From assembly GCF_005795905.1 (NCBI RefSeq), contig NZ_VAWE01000001.1:2390501-2454500 (forward strand): a stretch of DNA of 64,000 nucleotides, read 5' to 3'. The stretch comes from Streptomyces marianii. Its GTDB lineage: Bacteria; Actinomycetota; Actinomycetes; Streptomycetales; Streptomycetaceae. Both the position numbers and the translations under genes were made by a program. Below the pieces are notes generated by a model. That model did not search any database, was not told where the DNA came from, and saw nothing but the letters and a program-made list of their open reading frames with translations. Of this stretch, positions 8,241-17,900 are shown one piece after another; within the stretch, counting starts at the first letter, position 1; the number at the start of each line of letters is the position of its first letter.

Positions 8241-8444
8241 TCAGCCCTGCCAGGAGTGCGGAGCGCGGAAGCCGGACTGACGCTCCAGACGGCGCCACCC
8301 GGCGGTGCTACGGCCGCGGTGGGCCGGGACGGCCTGCGGCTGCGAGGCGGCGCGGGCGAGGAGCACGGCTGTGATGGCGGCGAGTTCCTCGGGGTCGGCG
8401 TGCCCCTTCTCGACGCGGAGCAGGGACTCTGCGGGCGTGGTCAT
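8241..8444 (-). CDS. accE: Acyl-CoA carboxylase epsilon subunit
   Basis: 67-residue small subunit that binds and stimulates the carboxyltransferase beta subunit in actinobacterial acyl-CoA carboxylases. It is recognised by size, by position directly after the beta-subunit gene, by the N-terminal stretch SLLRVEKGHADPEELAAITAV and by a C-terminus ending in W plus two residues. The ATG at 8444 is preferred over an ATG 18 bp upstream because GAGGAG at 8454-8459 gives correct spacing to it. The gene follows accB by 21 bp, so both come from one transcript. The holoenzyme supplies malonyl-CoA and/or methylmalonyl-CoA for lipids and polyketides. Confidence 0.9.
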   Translation of the reverse strand: MTTPAESLLRVEKGHADPEELAAITAVLLARAASQPQAVPAHRGRSTAGWRRLERQSGFRAPHSWQG

Positions 8445-8465
8445 GTGCAGCGTTCTCCTCATGGG

Positions 8466-10049
<1,584 letters not shown>

Positions 10050-10203
10050 GTACGAACCCTACGGAGCCGACCAAGAAAATCCTGCCGTTGACTCCGTACA
10101 GTCTCGCGCCCGATCTGCTGTCAGCCCCGCACAGAACCATTCCGCACCACAGGCGAAGTGCCAGTTGAACGGCCTGCCGTTTTGTCGTGGTCCAACAATG
10201 ACG

Positions 10204-11312
10204 TCATCCAGTGGCCACCTCGCAGCCATGTACGACATCTGCCGCACCCGGAGTGACGCGCAACCGCAGGTGGGGGCCGGTGTCCAGCACCTCGACCGAC
10301 GGAGCGGCACGCAGGACCCGGCCCACCGAACGGCCCCAGACGAGCTCCAACGGCTGCCCGGCGCGCATGGGTTCGCTGATGTGGAGCGTAGCGGTCCGGC
10401 CGCACCTCCGTACCACCACGCTCGTCGGCGACGTGACGGTGGGGGCAGCCACGGCAGCGGCCCGCCAGAGGTTCGCCGCGGTCAGTCCGAGCGAGCGGAC
10501 GGCAACCGACTGACATATATCCGAATTGTCGAGGATCTCCAGCCCGGTCCGGTCGGCCGCACGGGCCGCGACCGCCCGCCGAGAAGCCCCGGGCATCAGG
10601 ATGTACCCGTACGACGAGTTCACCGGATCGGTCCCGTGGTCGAGCCACAGGGTCTGGTGGAGACAGGGCCGCCGTTCGGTTGTGCCGGTGGTGCCGTTGT
10701 CCCGCCACGACCCGGTCCATGCCTCGCACAGGGTGCGCAGCCCCGAGCCGCCGGGCCGCTCCGCACCCTCGGCACCGGCCGGGCCGTACGGGAGGGGGCC
10801 CAGCCGCCGTGTCCGCCCAGATGGGCCCAGCGGAAGTGACACCCGGCGGGAGGGCGGCGGCCGGGTACTCGCCGAGGCTCCTGTCGCCGACGACCGCCTC
10901 ACGGGGACACCGTCCGTACGGTATCCCGGCCCGGCAGCCGGGCCAGATCGGCGACCGCGAACCGGGGGCCGGTCAGGACAGGACTGACGGCGTCCCGTCC
11001 GGTCCAGCCCTTGATCATGGCGGGTCAGCGGGTGCGCCGCGTCGGGCGCTCCGCCCGCGAGCAGCGCATGGCCGTGGCAGTGGTCGCCGCGCATGACCCA
11101 GCGGCTGCCACCGGAGAGACGGCTACGGCTGATCGCCCGGCCGCTGACGCCGCCCCTCATCAGACCGTCGTGGATCAGCGGGGCGAAGGTGTTCTCCACG
11201 TTGCCGAGGACATCGGCCCGGCCGAGGTCGGTGATCTCCCAGGCGGAGCCCGCGAGGAGGGCGAAGAGGCGGCGCAGCCCGCCGAGCAGGGAAGCGGCAC
11301 GCCGCCCGGAGG
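10204..11312 (-). pseudogene. Remnant of a polysaccharide lyase family 8 (hyaluronate/xanthan lyase-type) gene
   Basis: Three pieces of a PL8 lyase are visible on the minus strand in two reading frames. At about 11312-11015 lie GSAWEITD, ENTFAPLIHDGLMRGGVSGR and GRAISR. At 11018 the neighbouring frame takes over with MIKGWTGRDAV and runs to a TGA. At about 10650-10204 the first frame returns with TLWLDHGTDP, SSYGYILMPGAS and LEILDNSDICQSV, the hallmark of the PL8 C-terminal domains. Intact enzymes are about 750-800 residues and secreted. Here the signal peptide, most of the catalytic helical domain and much of the middle are gone, and frames are broken. This is a decayed gene, not a functional lyase. 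Confidence 0.75.
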
Positions 11313-11332
11313 GTGCGAATGCCCGCGAAGAA

Positions 11333-11365
11333 AAGTTGAAACTTAAACGGGAATGTCTCTATGGT
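11333..11365 (+). promoter_or_regulatory. Putative promoter and operator of the yceI-like gene
   Basis: A perfect palindrome AAGTT-GA-AACTT (11333-11344) overlaps a -35-like TTGAAA (11336-11341). This is followed 18 bp later by TATGGT (11360-11365). The palindrome resembles operators of MarR-type regulators, but no such regulator gene is in the window. The 67 bp downstream of the -10 box lead to the ATG. Confidence 0.5.
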
Positions 11366-11432
11366 GGGAGTCGTTCAAGGTTCAACGAGTGGCCGGGAAG
11401 GCCACCGCCCCGCCCGTCCCCGAGGAGCAATC

Positions 11433-12041
11433 ATGGGCCTGTTCAACCGCAAGACCAGCGACACCACCCCCGCCGCCCCCCGCACGGTGGACCCCGCACT
11501 GGCGGCCCTGACCGGCAAGTACACCATCGACCCGGCCCACAGCAGCATCGGCTTCACGGTCCGCCACGCGATGGTCACGAATGTGCGCGGCACGTTCAGC
11601 GACCACGAGGGCACACTCCACCTGGACGGTGCCGACCCGTCCCGCTCCGCCGCCCTCATCGACGTCAAGATCGCCAGCATCGACACCGGCATCGGCGACC
11701 GCGACGGCCACCTGCGCAGCGGTGACTTCTTCGACGCCGAGACCTTCCCGGTGATGTCCTTCCGCTCGACCACGGCCGAGCAGCTCGGCGGCGAGAAGTA
11801 CCGCATCAGCGGCGACCTCACCATCAAGGACGTCACCCGCCCGCTCTCCATCGACCTGGAGTTCAACGGCGCGGCGACCGACGTCTACGGCAACGAGCGC
11901 GTCGGCTTCGAGGGCAGCGCCGAGATCCTGCGCTCCGACTGGGGCCTGACCTGGAACGCCGCACTGGAGACCGGCGGCGTGATGGTCAGCGACAGGGTGA
12001 AGCTGAACTTCGACATCTCGGCGATCAAGCAGGCCGCCTGA
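11433..12041 (+). CDS. YceI-family lipocalin-like protein
   Basis: 202-residue YceI-family protein. The family folds as a lipocalin-like beta barrel that binds isoprenoid-type lipids, and many members are induced by stress. The diagnostic order is seen: YTIDPAHSSIGFTVRHAMVTNVRG near the N-terminus, then SGDFFDAETFPVMSF, GDLTIKDVTRPLSIDLEF and a C-terminal ISAIKQAA. There is no signal peptide, so the protein is probably cytoplasmic. The ATG at 11433 follows GAGGAG at 11422-11427. A palindrome in the promoter suggests repressor control. The gene stands alone and ends before a perfect hairpin. Confidence 0.92.
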   Translation: MGLFNRKTSDTTPAAPRTVDPALAALTGKYTIDPAHSSIGFTVRHAMVTNVRGTFSDHEGTLHLDGADPSRSAALIDVKIASIDTGIGDRDGHLRSGDFFDAETFPVMSFRSTTAEQLGGEKYRISGDLTIKDVTRPLSIDLEFNGAATDVYGNERVGFEGSAEILRSDWGLTWNAALETGGVMVSDRVKLNFDISAIKQAA

Positions 12042-12063
12042 CGGCGCGGCCGGGCTCGACCGG

Positions 12064-12093
12064 CGAACCCCCGTCCCCGCGGACGGGGGTTCG
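12064..12093. terminator. Hairpin terminator after the yceI-like gene
   Basis: CGAACCCCCGTCC pairs perfectly with GGACGGGGGTTCG around a CCGC loop, 22 bp after the stop. It can also end the convergent transcript arriving from 12129. Confidence 0.75.
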
Positions 12094-12128
12094 GCACGGA
12101 CCCACCCTCCCCGTACCGCCAGGCGCGG

Positions 12129-12455
12129 TCACGCGGCTCGACGGTAGGCGCTGCCGTCCCTGGCGCGAGTCAGCAGCCGGGCCTCGACCGGATAGCGGCG
12201 CAGCGCCGAGCAGTCGTCGTGGACCGTGCGGACGGCGTCGTTGACCTCGCGCTCGCTGTACTCCCGACCCAGCCCGAACAGGGTCCGCGCAGGATGGTCG
12301 AGCAGTTGCCGGCGGCGGGCCGCCTTCCGCGGGACCGCCGTCAGCCGGCCCCGGGAGAAGAGCGCGGACACGTCCCGTGAGCCGCCGGGTTCGCTGTAGG
12401 ACATGCGCCGAAGGCCGGTACTCACGCCCGGGGCGACGCAACGCCATTTCGCCAC
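12129..12455 (-). CDS. DUF2087-domain protein
   Basis: 108 residues with a DUF2087 domain: LFSRGRLTAVPRKAARRRQLLDH, then YSEREVNDAVRTVHDDCSALRRY and a C-terminal DGSAYRRA. DUF2087 is often fused to or found with small HTH regulators and has no firm function. The GTG at 12455 lies 6 bp after the stop of the acetyltransferase gene. The ATG at 12404 is an alternative that keeps the whole domain (91 residues). Neither has a clear ribosome site, so translation is probably coupled to the upstream gene. Confidence 0.7.
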   Translation of the reverse strand: MAKWRCVAPGVSTGLRRMSYSEPGGSRDVSALFSRGRLTAVPRKAARRRQLLDHPARTLFGLGREYSEREVNDAVRTVHDDCSALRRYPVEARLLTRARDGSAYRRAA

Positions 12456-12461
12456 CCCGCA

Positions 12462-12977
12462 CTACAGCGGTATCTCGATGTCGAGGACCGGGCCGGTGGC
12501 CCGGGCCGGCGGCGCGTCCAGGGTCTCCAGGACGTGGAGCATCGGCACGTTGGCCACGGCAACCGCCGCGGTCAGGGTGTGGTGCCCGTCCCGCCGGGCG
12601 ACGTCGGCGGCATGGGCGGTGAGCGCCGTACCCAGCCCCTTGGACTGCCAGGCGTCCTCGATCAGCACCGCGAACTCGCCGACGCCCTGCCGAGTGGTGC
12701 GCATGACGTTGGTCATGGCGATGATGCGGTCCGTCCGCTGGGCGGTGGTGGTGACCAGGGTGGTGCCGCGCTCCGGATCGCACAGCAGCCGCCAGCCTGC
12801 CGCCGACAGTCCGGGCGTGCCCGCGTGGTAGCGCATGGCGCGGCTGCCGGGTGAGCAGCGGTGGTGCAGCGCCTGGACCGGGCCGAGGTCGGCGGGGGTC
12901 GCCTCCCGTGTCCGGGTGGGCGTGCCGTCGGCAAGGGTGATCGGGTGTCCGGTGCGGCGCATGCCGGTTTCGGGCAT
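12462..12977 (-). CDS. GNAT-family N-acetyltransferase
   Basis: 171-residue GNAT enzyme that would move acetyl from acetyl-CoA to an unknown amine. The acetyl-CoA loop is seen as IEDAWQSKGLGTALTAHAAD, preceded by a beta strand (GVGEFAVL). The ATG at 12977 follows GAGGAGG with good spacing. A long upstream in-frame extension is Arg/Pro-rich and crosses a microsatellite, so it is rejected. It forms a two-gene unit with the DUF2087 gene downstream. A perfect 12-bp palindrome lies about 85 bp upstream and may be an operator. Confidence 0.85.
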   Translation of the reverse strand: MPETGMRRTGHPITLADGTPTRTREATPADLGPVQALHHRCSPGSRAMRYHAGTPGLSAAGWRLLCDPERGTTLVTTTAQRTDRIIAMTNVMRTTRQGVGEFAVLIEDAWQSKGLGTALTAHAADVARRDGHHTLTAAVAVANVPMLHVLETLDAPPARATGPVLDIEIPL

Positions 12978-13061
12978 AGGGGGCCTCCTCGCGGCCGGTA
13001 CGAGCGGAGTGCCGCAGACCCCCGTCGGGCGGACACCCGCCTCGGCACAGGACAAAGTCTT

Positions 13062-13073
13062 TTGCGATCGCAA
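13062..13073. promoter_or_regulatory. Palindrome upstream of the acetyltransferase gene
   Basis: TTGCGATCGCAA is a perfect 12-bp palindrome in a locally A/T-richer patch about 85 bp upstream of the GNAT start at 12977. It could be an operator. The rest of the 12978-13288 gap holds only a 7-nt microsatellite. Confidence 0.35.
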
Positions 13074-13193
13074 GGCCGGCTCAAGAGGGGTTCGCGCCAT
13101 CCTGGCTACGCTTCGCACAGGAAGCGTCACCGAACGGAGCTGGTCGGGAGTGGCGCAAAACCGCTGGTGCACGGGGAGCGCCGCGTACCGGAC

Positions 13194-13242
13194 GGCGGTC
13201 GGCGGTCGGCGGTCGGCGGACGGCGGACGGCGGACGGCGGAC
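13194..13242. repeat. 7-nt tandem repeat
   Basis: Seven head-to-tail units: three GGCGGTC followed by four GGCGGAC. The clean switch at one base suggests expansion of two variants by slippage. It lies in non-coding DNA between the DUF1876 gene and the GNAT gene. Confidence 0.85.
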
Positions 13243-13288
13243 GGCGCCCGGACGTTCCCGGAACGCCGCCGAGCCCGGAGCCGGCGGC

Positions 13289-13561
13289 TCATCCCTCGCG
13301 AAGGCGGTGCACCTGCTCGCCGGTGCGGGACTCGATCTCCGTGGCCACCTCGTGGAGCAGCGAGTGGCTCACCCCGTTCAGGGCCCGCGCCACCGCCAGT
13401 TCATCGCCGATGTGGGGGATGTCCTGGTCCGACCGGCTGCGGTGGGCCGTTCCCTCACCGACGTACAGCTCGGCGTCCTGCCCCCGCAGGCGCGCCTCCG
13501 CCTGGGTGGTGCGGTCGCTCTCGGTGATGACGATTTCGACGTTCCATTTCTTGGTGCGCAT
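13289..13561 (-). CDS. DUF1876-domain protein
   Basis: 90-residue DUF1876 protein, a family common and often multicopy in actinomycetes, with no established function (a dsRBD-like fold has been suggested for relatives). Features are the N-terminus KKWNVEIVITE, the centre IGDELAVARALNGVSHSLL and the end TEIESRTGEQVHRL. The ATG overlaps the stop of the upstream membrane-protein gene by one base (TGATG), so the two are translationally coupled. Confidence 0.88.
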   Translation of the reverse strand: MRTKKWNVEIVITESDRTTQAEARLRGQDAELYVGEGTAHRSRSDQDIPHIGDELAVARALNGVSHSLLHEVATEIESRTGEQVHRLREG

Positions 13562-14889
13562 CAGAAGCCACCGCCTCCGTCGAATCCGCCTCCGCCACCC
13601 CAGTCCCCGCCGAAGCCGCCGCCGAAGTCGGAGGAGTTGAAGTCGGCGCCGGAGAAGTCACCACCGCCGAAGTCGCCGCCGCCGTACTCGGAGGCGTACG
13701 CCGGGGTGGACAGGGCGCTGCCCAGCAGGGTGCCGGCGAGCAGGCCCGGTAGCAGTCCGCCACCGAAGTAGCCGCCCGCCCAGGGCCCGTAGGCCGGTCC
13801 CGCCTCCCAGTACGGGCGGCGGCCGGACTCGGTCTCCACGGTGCGGGCCATGGGGTCGTCGCCGTCCTGGAGACGCGCCGCGTCGGCGGCGCACACGGGC
13901 ACCTCACGGGGGGCGCCGGCCGCCGGGGTCCAGGTCATGTCGGTCACGGAAGGGCCGTGGCGGGGGTCGAAGAAGCACGGGGCGCGGCGCTCCGGGAGCG
14001 GGGCTCCCTCCCTGCGCGCGGCGAGCACCGCGAGCGCGTAGCGGCCCTCCTCCAGCTCCTCGGTGACGACCCGGACGTCGTGCGGGTGCTCGGCGGCCGC
14101 CATGGCGGACTTGGCCTCCTCGTAGGAGTCCAGGGCGCGCTCGTAGTCCGCGCGCATCGAGTCGTCCGCGCCGGGCTCGGACGGGCGGAAGTCGAGCCGG
14201 TCCAGTTCCTCGCCGTAAGCGGTGATGTCCTCGTCGACGACCACTCGCAGCTTCTCGAGCGCGGCCCGCTCCTCTTCGGCCTTGCGGCGGCGGCTGCGGC
14301 GGACCACGGCGTAGGCACCGGCCGTGCCCGCGGCGAGGACGGCGCCGATGGTGATCAGTGAACCGGTGCCGGCGCCGTCGGGCCCGGAGCCCTCGCTCCA
14401 GGAGGCCGGTGCGCTGCCTCGCACGGCCGGGAGAGCCTGGTCGACGAAGTTGCCGAGTTGCGTGGCGGCGTCGGCGCCCGGTGTGTTCACACCTGCGACG
14501 AGGTTCCGCACGGCGTTCCGCGGGAGGACGCCGCCGTCGGCGCCCGCGTCGAAGCGGTCGCCGAGGCGGATGCCGTACAGCCCGGTGACTCCGGTGGCCG
14601 TGCGCAGATCCCGCAGCACGCTGTCCGCGGGGAACTGCGGGCTCTCGGGCAGCACGGCGACGAACACGGGCTTGTCCGCGTTCAGGATCCTCTGCTCGAG
14701 GGCCTTCTCCTCGGCCGGGGAGAGCTGGGTACGGGCGGCCGGATCGACGTAGACCGGGTCCTGCTTCAGTGCGGCGGCCGCGTCGGAGATGCCCGTGGTT
14801 CCGGCGGCCGCGCCGGGAACCAGGGCCAGCAGCAGTAGGAGTGTCAGCCCGGCGAGGGCAGACAGCAGGGAAAGCGGCCTGGTCCTCAT
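13561..14889 (-). CDS. Secreted/membrane protein with Gly/Phe/Asp-rich tail (TPM-like)
   Basis: 442 residues. A signal peptide (LLSALAGLTLLLLLALVPGAAA) is followed by an extracytoplasmic domain with the weakly TPM-like opening DPVYVDPAARTQLSPAEEKA. A membrane helix lies around residues 175-195 (LITIGAVLAAGTAGAYAVV), then a charged coiled-coil-like stretch of Glu/Arg, and finally a tail made of repeated GGDFGG-type motifs. Topology would place the tail in the cytoplasm. The start at 14889 is the only one giving an intact signal peptide, but its ribosome site is weak. The function is unknown. Confidence 0.75.
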   Translation of the reverse strand: MRTRPLSLLSALAGLTLLLLLALVPGAAAGTTGISDAAAALKQDPVYVDPAARTQLSPAEEKALEQRILNADKPVFVAVLPESPQFPADSVLRDLRTATGVTGLYGIRLGDRFDAGADGGVLPRNAVRNLVAGVNTPGADAATQLGNFVDQALPAVRGSAPASWSEGSGPDGAGTGSLITIGAVLAAGTAGAYAVVRRSRRRKAEEERAALEKLRVVVDEDITAYGEELDRLDFRPSEPGADDSMRADYERALDSYEEAKSAMAAAEHPHDVRVVTEELEEGRYALAVLAARREGAPLPERRAPCFFDPRHGPSVTDMTWTPAAGAPREVPVCAADAARLQDGDDPMARTVETESGRRPYWEAGPAYGPWAGGYFGGGLLPGLLAGTLLGSALSTPAYASEYGGGDFGGGDFSGADFNSSDFGGGFGGDWGGGGGFDGGGGF

Positions 14890-14972
14890 AGCATTGAAGC
14901 TACCCGAAATGGGCGGAATAGGACATAGCCCCCGGTGGGGCCACCAGGGGCGTGACCTCGTGACGGGCCCGG

Positions 14973-16598
14973 CTACTCCGCGGGCTCGACGCCCGCACGC
15001 AGCAGTCCGTATGTGTACGCGTCCTCGAGGGCCTGCCAGGACGCGGCGATGATGTTGTCGCCGACACCGACCGTGGACCATTCGCCGGTGCCGTCGCCGG
15101 TGGTGACCAGCACCCGGGTGGTCGAGCCCGTGCCGTGCCGCCCCTCGAGGATGCGGACGCGGTAGTCGACCAGCTCCAGCTTGGCCAGCTGGGGGTAGAT
15201 CCGCTCCAGACCCACCCGCATCGCCCGGTCCAGCGCGTTGACGGGGCCGTTCCCCTCGGCGGTGGCGACGATGCGCTCGCCCTTGGCCCACAGCTTCACC
15301 GTCGCCTCGTTGGCGTGGCTCCCGTCGGGCCGGTCCTCGACGATCACGCGCCAGGACTCGGTGCGGAAGTAGGTGAGCGCACGGCCTTCCGCCTCCGCGC
15401 GCAGCAGCAGTTCGAAGGAGGCGTCGGCGGCCTCGTACGTGTAGCCGCGCAACTCGCGCTCCTTGACCCGCTCGACGACGCGGCCGACGAGCTCGCGGTC
15501 GCCGCCGAGGTCGATACCGAGTTCCCTGCCCTTGAGCTCGACGGAGGCACGGCCGGCCATGTCGGAGACGAGCATCCGCATGGTGTTGCCGACCTGCTCG
15601 GGGTCGATGTGCTGGTAGAGGTCGGGGTCGACCTTGATCGCGGAGGCGTGCAGTCCGGCCTTGTGGGCGAAGGCGGAGACACCCACATAGGGCTGGTGGG
15701 TGGACGGCGTGAGATTGACGACCTCGGCGATGGCGTGCGAGATCCGGGTCATCTCCCGGAGGGCGCCCGGCGGCAGCACCTGCTTGCCGTACTTCAGCTC
15801 CAGCGCGGCGACGACCGGGAAGAGGTTGGCGTTGCCGACGCGCTCGCCGTAGCCGTTGGCGGTGCACTGGACGTGCGTGGCGCCGGCGTCGACGGCGGCG
15901 AGCGTGTTCGCCACGGCGCAGCCGGTGTCGTCCTGGGCATGGATCCCGAGACGCGCGCCGGTGTCGGCGAGGACGGTGGCGACGACCGCCTGGACCTGGG
16001 CGGGCAGCATGCCGCCGTTGGTGTCGCAGAGGATGACGACGTCGGCGCCCGCCTCGTGGGCGGTGCGGACCACCGCCTTCGCGTAGTCGGGGTTGGCCCG
16101 GTAGCCGTCGAAGAAGTGCTCGCAGTCGACGAAGACGCGTCTGCCCTGCGCGCGCAGGTGGGAGACGGTGTCGCGGACCATGTCCAGGTTCTCGCCGAGG
16201 GTCGTGCGCAGCGCGAGTTCCACATGGCGGTCGTGGGACTTGGCCACCAGTGTGATCACCGGGGCCCCGGAGTCCAGGAGCGCCCTGACCTGCGGGTCCT
16301 CGGCAGCGGTCGCACCCGCGCGACGGGTGGCGCCGAAGGCGACCAGCCGGGCGTGCTTGAAGTCGATCTCCTGGCGGGCCCGGGCGAAGAACTCCGTGTC
16401 CCGGGGGTTGGCACCGGGCCATCCGCCCTCGATGAAGCCCACGCCGAACTCGTCGAGGTGCCGGGCGATGGTCAGCTTGTCCGCGACGGTGAGGTTGATG
16501 CCCTCGCGCTGCGCTCCGTCGCGCAGCGTGGTGTCGAAGACATGGAAACCGTCGTCGAGGACCGGGTACCTATCGGTGTCCGTGGCCTCTGTGGTCAT
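14973..16598 (-). CDS. cimA: Citramalate synthase
   Basis: 541-residue member of the 2-isopropylmalate/homocitrate/citramalate synthase family. It is of the length and type that condenses pyruvate and acetyl-CoA to (R)-citramalate for isoleucine via 2-oxobutanoate. It shows the HMGL barrel start FDTTLRDGAQREGINLTVADK, metal ligands in GIHAQDDTGCAVANT, and a C-terminal LeuA-type allosteric domain (GNGPVNALDRAMR, then ATTR-like GTGSTTRVLV). The ATG at 16598 follows CAGGAG. Upstream lie a leader peptide with adjacent Ile codons and a terminator. Control by isoleucine supply supports citramalate over isopropylmalate. Confidence 0.88.
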   Translation of the reverse strand: MTTEATDTDRYPVLDDGFHVFDTTLRDGAQREGINLTVADKLTIARHLDEFGVGFIEGGWPGANPRDTEFFARARQEIDFKHARLVAFGATRRAGATAAEDPQVRALLDSGAPVITLVAKSHDRHVELALRTTLGENLDMVRDTVSHLRAQGRRVFVDCEHFFDGYRANPDYAKAVVRTAHEAGADVVILCDTNGGMLPAQVQAVVATVLADTGARLGIHAQDDTGCAVANTLAAVDAGATHVQCTANGYGERVGNANLFPVVAALELKYGKQVLPPGALREMTRISHAIAEVVNLTPSTHQPYVGVSAFAHKAGLHASAIKVDPDLYQHIDPEQVGNTMRMLVSDMAGRASVELKGRELGIDLGGDRELVGRVVERVKERELRGYTYEAADASFELLLRAEAEGRALTYFRTESWRVIVEDRPDGSHANEATVKLWAKGERIVATAEGNGPVNALDRAMRVGLERIYPQLAKLELVDYRVRILEGRHGTGSTTRVLVTTGDGTGEWSTVGVGDNIIAASWQALEDAYTYGLLRAGVEPAE

Positions 16599-16701
16599 GG
16601 CTGTTGTGACTCCTGTCGGATGAGTGGCTCCGGAAGCTCTGGCTCCACTTGCCCCCGTCTTCGCGCGCCTCGGTCTCCGGCCGGGGTGGGGCCGCAAAAC
16701 G

Positions 16702-16727
16702 AAAAAACCCCTCGCGGGTGCGAGAGG
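16702..16727 (-). terminator. Attenuator terminator in the cimA leader
   Basis: On the minus strand CCTCTCGC-ACCC-GCGAGGGG is followed by six T residues, a textbook intrinsic terminator placed 104 bp before the cimA ATG and 57 bp after the leader-peptide stop. A T-run is rare in this window and occurs again only at the ilvB attenuator. Confidence 0.85.
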
Positions 16728-16783
16728 TCTGCGCGCGGGTCTGGGGCACGGTGCCGCTGCCGCGGGGGGTTGCTGTCCACGGG

Positions 16784-16825
16784 TCAGCGGTCACTGCGGA
16801 CCGGCGCGCTGCTGCCGATAATCAT
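16784..16825 (-). CDS. cimA leader peptide (Ile attenuator)
   Basis: 13-codon peptide MIIGSSAPVRSDR with two consecutive Ile codons (ATT ATC) right after the start. It precedes a T-tailed terminator upstream of cimA. Ribosome stalling at the Ile codons when charged tRNA-Ile is short would be expected to favour read-through. The length equals that of the ilvB leader in this window. There is no upstream ribosome site, so the leader mRNA may be leaderless. Confidence 0.75.
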   Translation of the reverse strand: MIIGSSAPVRSDR

Positions 16826-16841
16826 GGCGAATGCGAGCACA

Positions 16842-16856
16842 GTGGCAGTCTGCCAC
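16842..16856. promoter_or_regulatory. Palindrome between cimA leader and divergent gene
   Basis: GTGGCAG-T-CTGCCAC is a perfect 7+7 palindrome located 17 bp upstream of the cimA leader-peptide start. It also lies in the promoter region of the divergent gene at 16986. It may be an operator. The rest of 16599-16985 holds the leader, attenuator and promoter sequences and no other gene. Confidence 0.45.
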
Positions 16857-16985
16857 ATATGCGTGCCAGCATGGACAACGGTCTCAGTATGCGGGCGATG
16901 TACCTGCCGCAGGCGGTACCGGGCCGGGCCCCGGCACCCGATCGGCGGGCGGGGGGCCGCCCGGCCGAGTGGTAGGGGAATCCCC

Positions 16986-17825
16986 ATGAGCTCACAACCC
17001 CCCACGGGGCCGCCCTCAGGGCCCGTCCCCCGGCCTTCCGGTCCGGCCCCCGGCCCCCCGCCTCCTTCGGGCGGCGGGACGCCCCGCGGAGGCTCGCGGC
17101 GCAAGCGGGGACTGATCGCCGGGGGCGCTGCGGCGGCGGTGCTGGCACTCGTCGTCGTGCTGGTGGTGACGCTCGGCGGCGACGGGGACGGCGGCGGGAG
17201 CGCGGTCTCGCCCGTGCCCACCGACACGAAGGCCGCCGAGGCCGCGGCGCACGCCGTCGCGACGCGGGTGGCGCTCGCACCCCCCGACTGGGGATCCGGC
17301 TTCACCCAGCACAAACCGTACGAGGTGGATCCCGCACCGGAATCCCTGGTTCGGGAGAACTGCGAGTTCGCCAGCCGCCCCAGCCGCATCGGCACGCTGG
17401 CCTCGTTGCAGCGCAACGTGACGCAGGCGTCGTCCGGCATCGCGGGGACGTCCGAGGTCAAGGTGTTCGCCGACGAGGCCACGGCGAAGCAGTACCTCTC
17501 CGACGCCCGCGACAACATCCACCGCTGCCCGGACCAGTTCCGCGGCAAGGAACGCTGGAACGGTGTACGCGAGGCGAGCCCGCCGCAGCTGTCCGGCTTC
17601 GACGAGCTGGTCTCCGAGGAGGGCCGCCAGGTCGTCGCGGCGGACGGGGCCAAGGTGAACGACCTCTACGTCATCGCCACCGGCCGGGACGGCCGGAACA
17701 TCCTCAGCGCCTACGTGGTCGGCAAGGCCGACCTGGACGCGCAGATCCAGAAGTACGCCACCGACTCCCTGCAGAAGATGCACCAGCGCCTCGAACAGCA
17801 GCCGGAGGCCGCGGCGGGGCGGTGA
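16986..17825 (+). CDS. Membrane-anchored extracytoplasmic protein with Pro-rich N-terminus
   Basis: 279 residues. A Pro/Gly/Ser-rich cytoplasmic segment (about 1-38) and basic RRKRG precede one membrane helix (about 43-63), followed by an extracytoplasmic domain of about 215 residues. The domain has two Cys (ENCEF, HRCPDQF) that could form a disulphide. The layout resembles PknH-like extracellular sensor domains of actinobacteria, but no family signature is firm. The ATG at 16986 follows AGGGGAA. The gene is divergent from cimA and shares its upstream region. Confidence 0.75.
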   Translation: MSSQPPTGPPSGPVPRPSGPAPGPPPPSGGGTPRGGSRRKRGLIAGGAAAAVLALVVVLVVTLGGDGDGGGSAVSPVPTDTKAAEAAAHAVATRVALAPPDWGSGFTQHKPYEVDPAPESLVRENCEFASRPSRIGTLASLQRNVTQASSGIAGTSEVKVFADEATAKQYLSDARDNIHRCPDQFRGKERWNGVREASPPQLSGFDELVSEEGRQVVAADGAKVNDLYVIATGRDGRNILSAYVVGKADLDAQIQKYATDSLQKMHQRLEQQPEAAAGR

Positions 17826-17900
17826 CGAGCCTCCGCGCCACCCCGTGCGCACCCCGGCGCCGTCCGGAGCCGGCCCGACCGCGGGCGGCGTGGGCGGCGG

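Noticed and set aside
13561..16422. 953-codon minus-strand frame joining the Gly-rich membrane protein to the cimA region
   Set aside because: The upstream part is a shifted shadow of cimA; the real gene starts at 14889 where a signal peptide begins.
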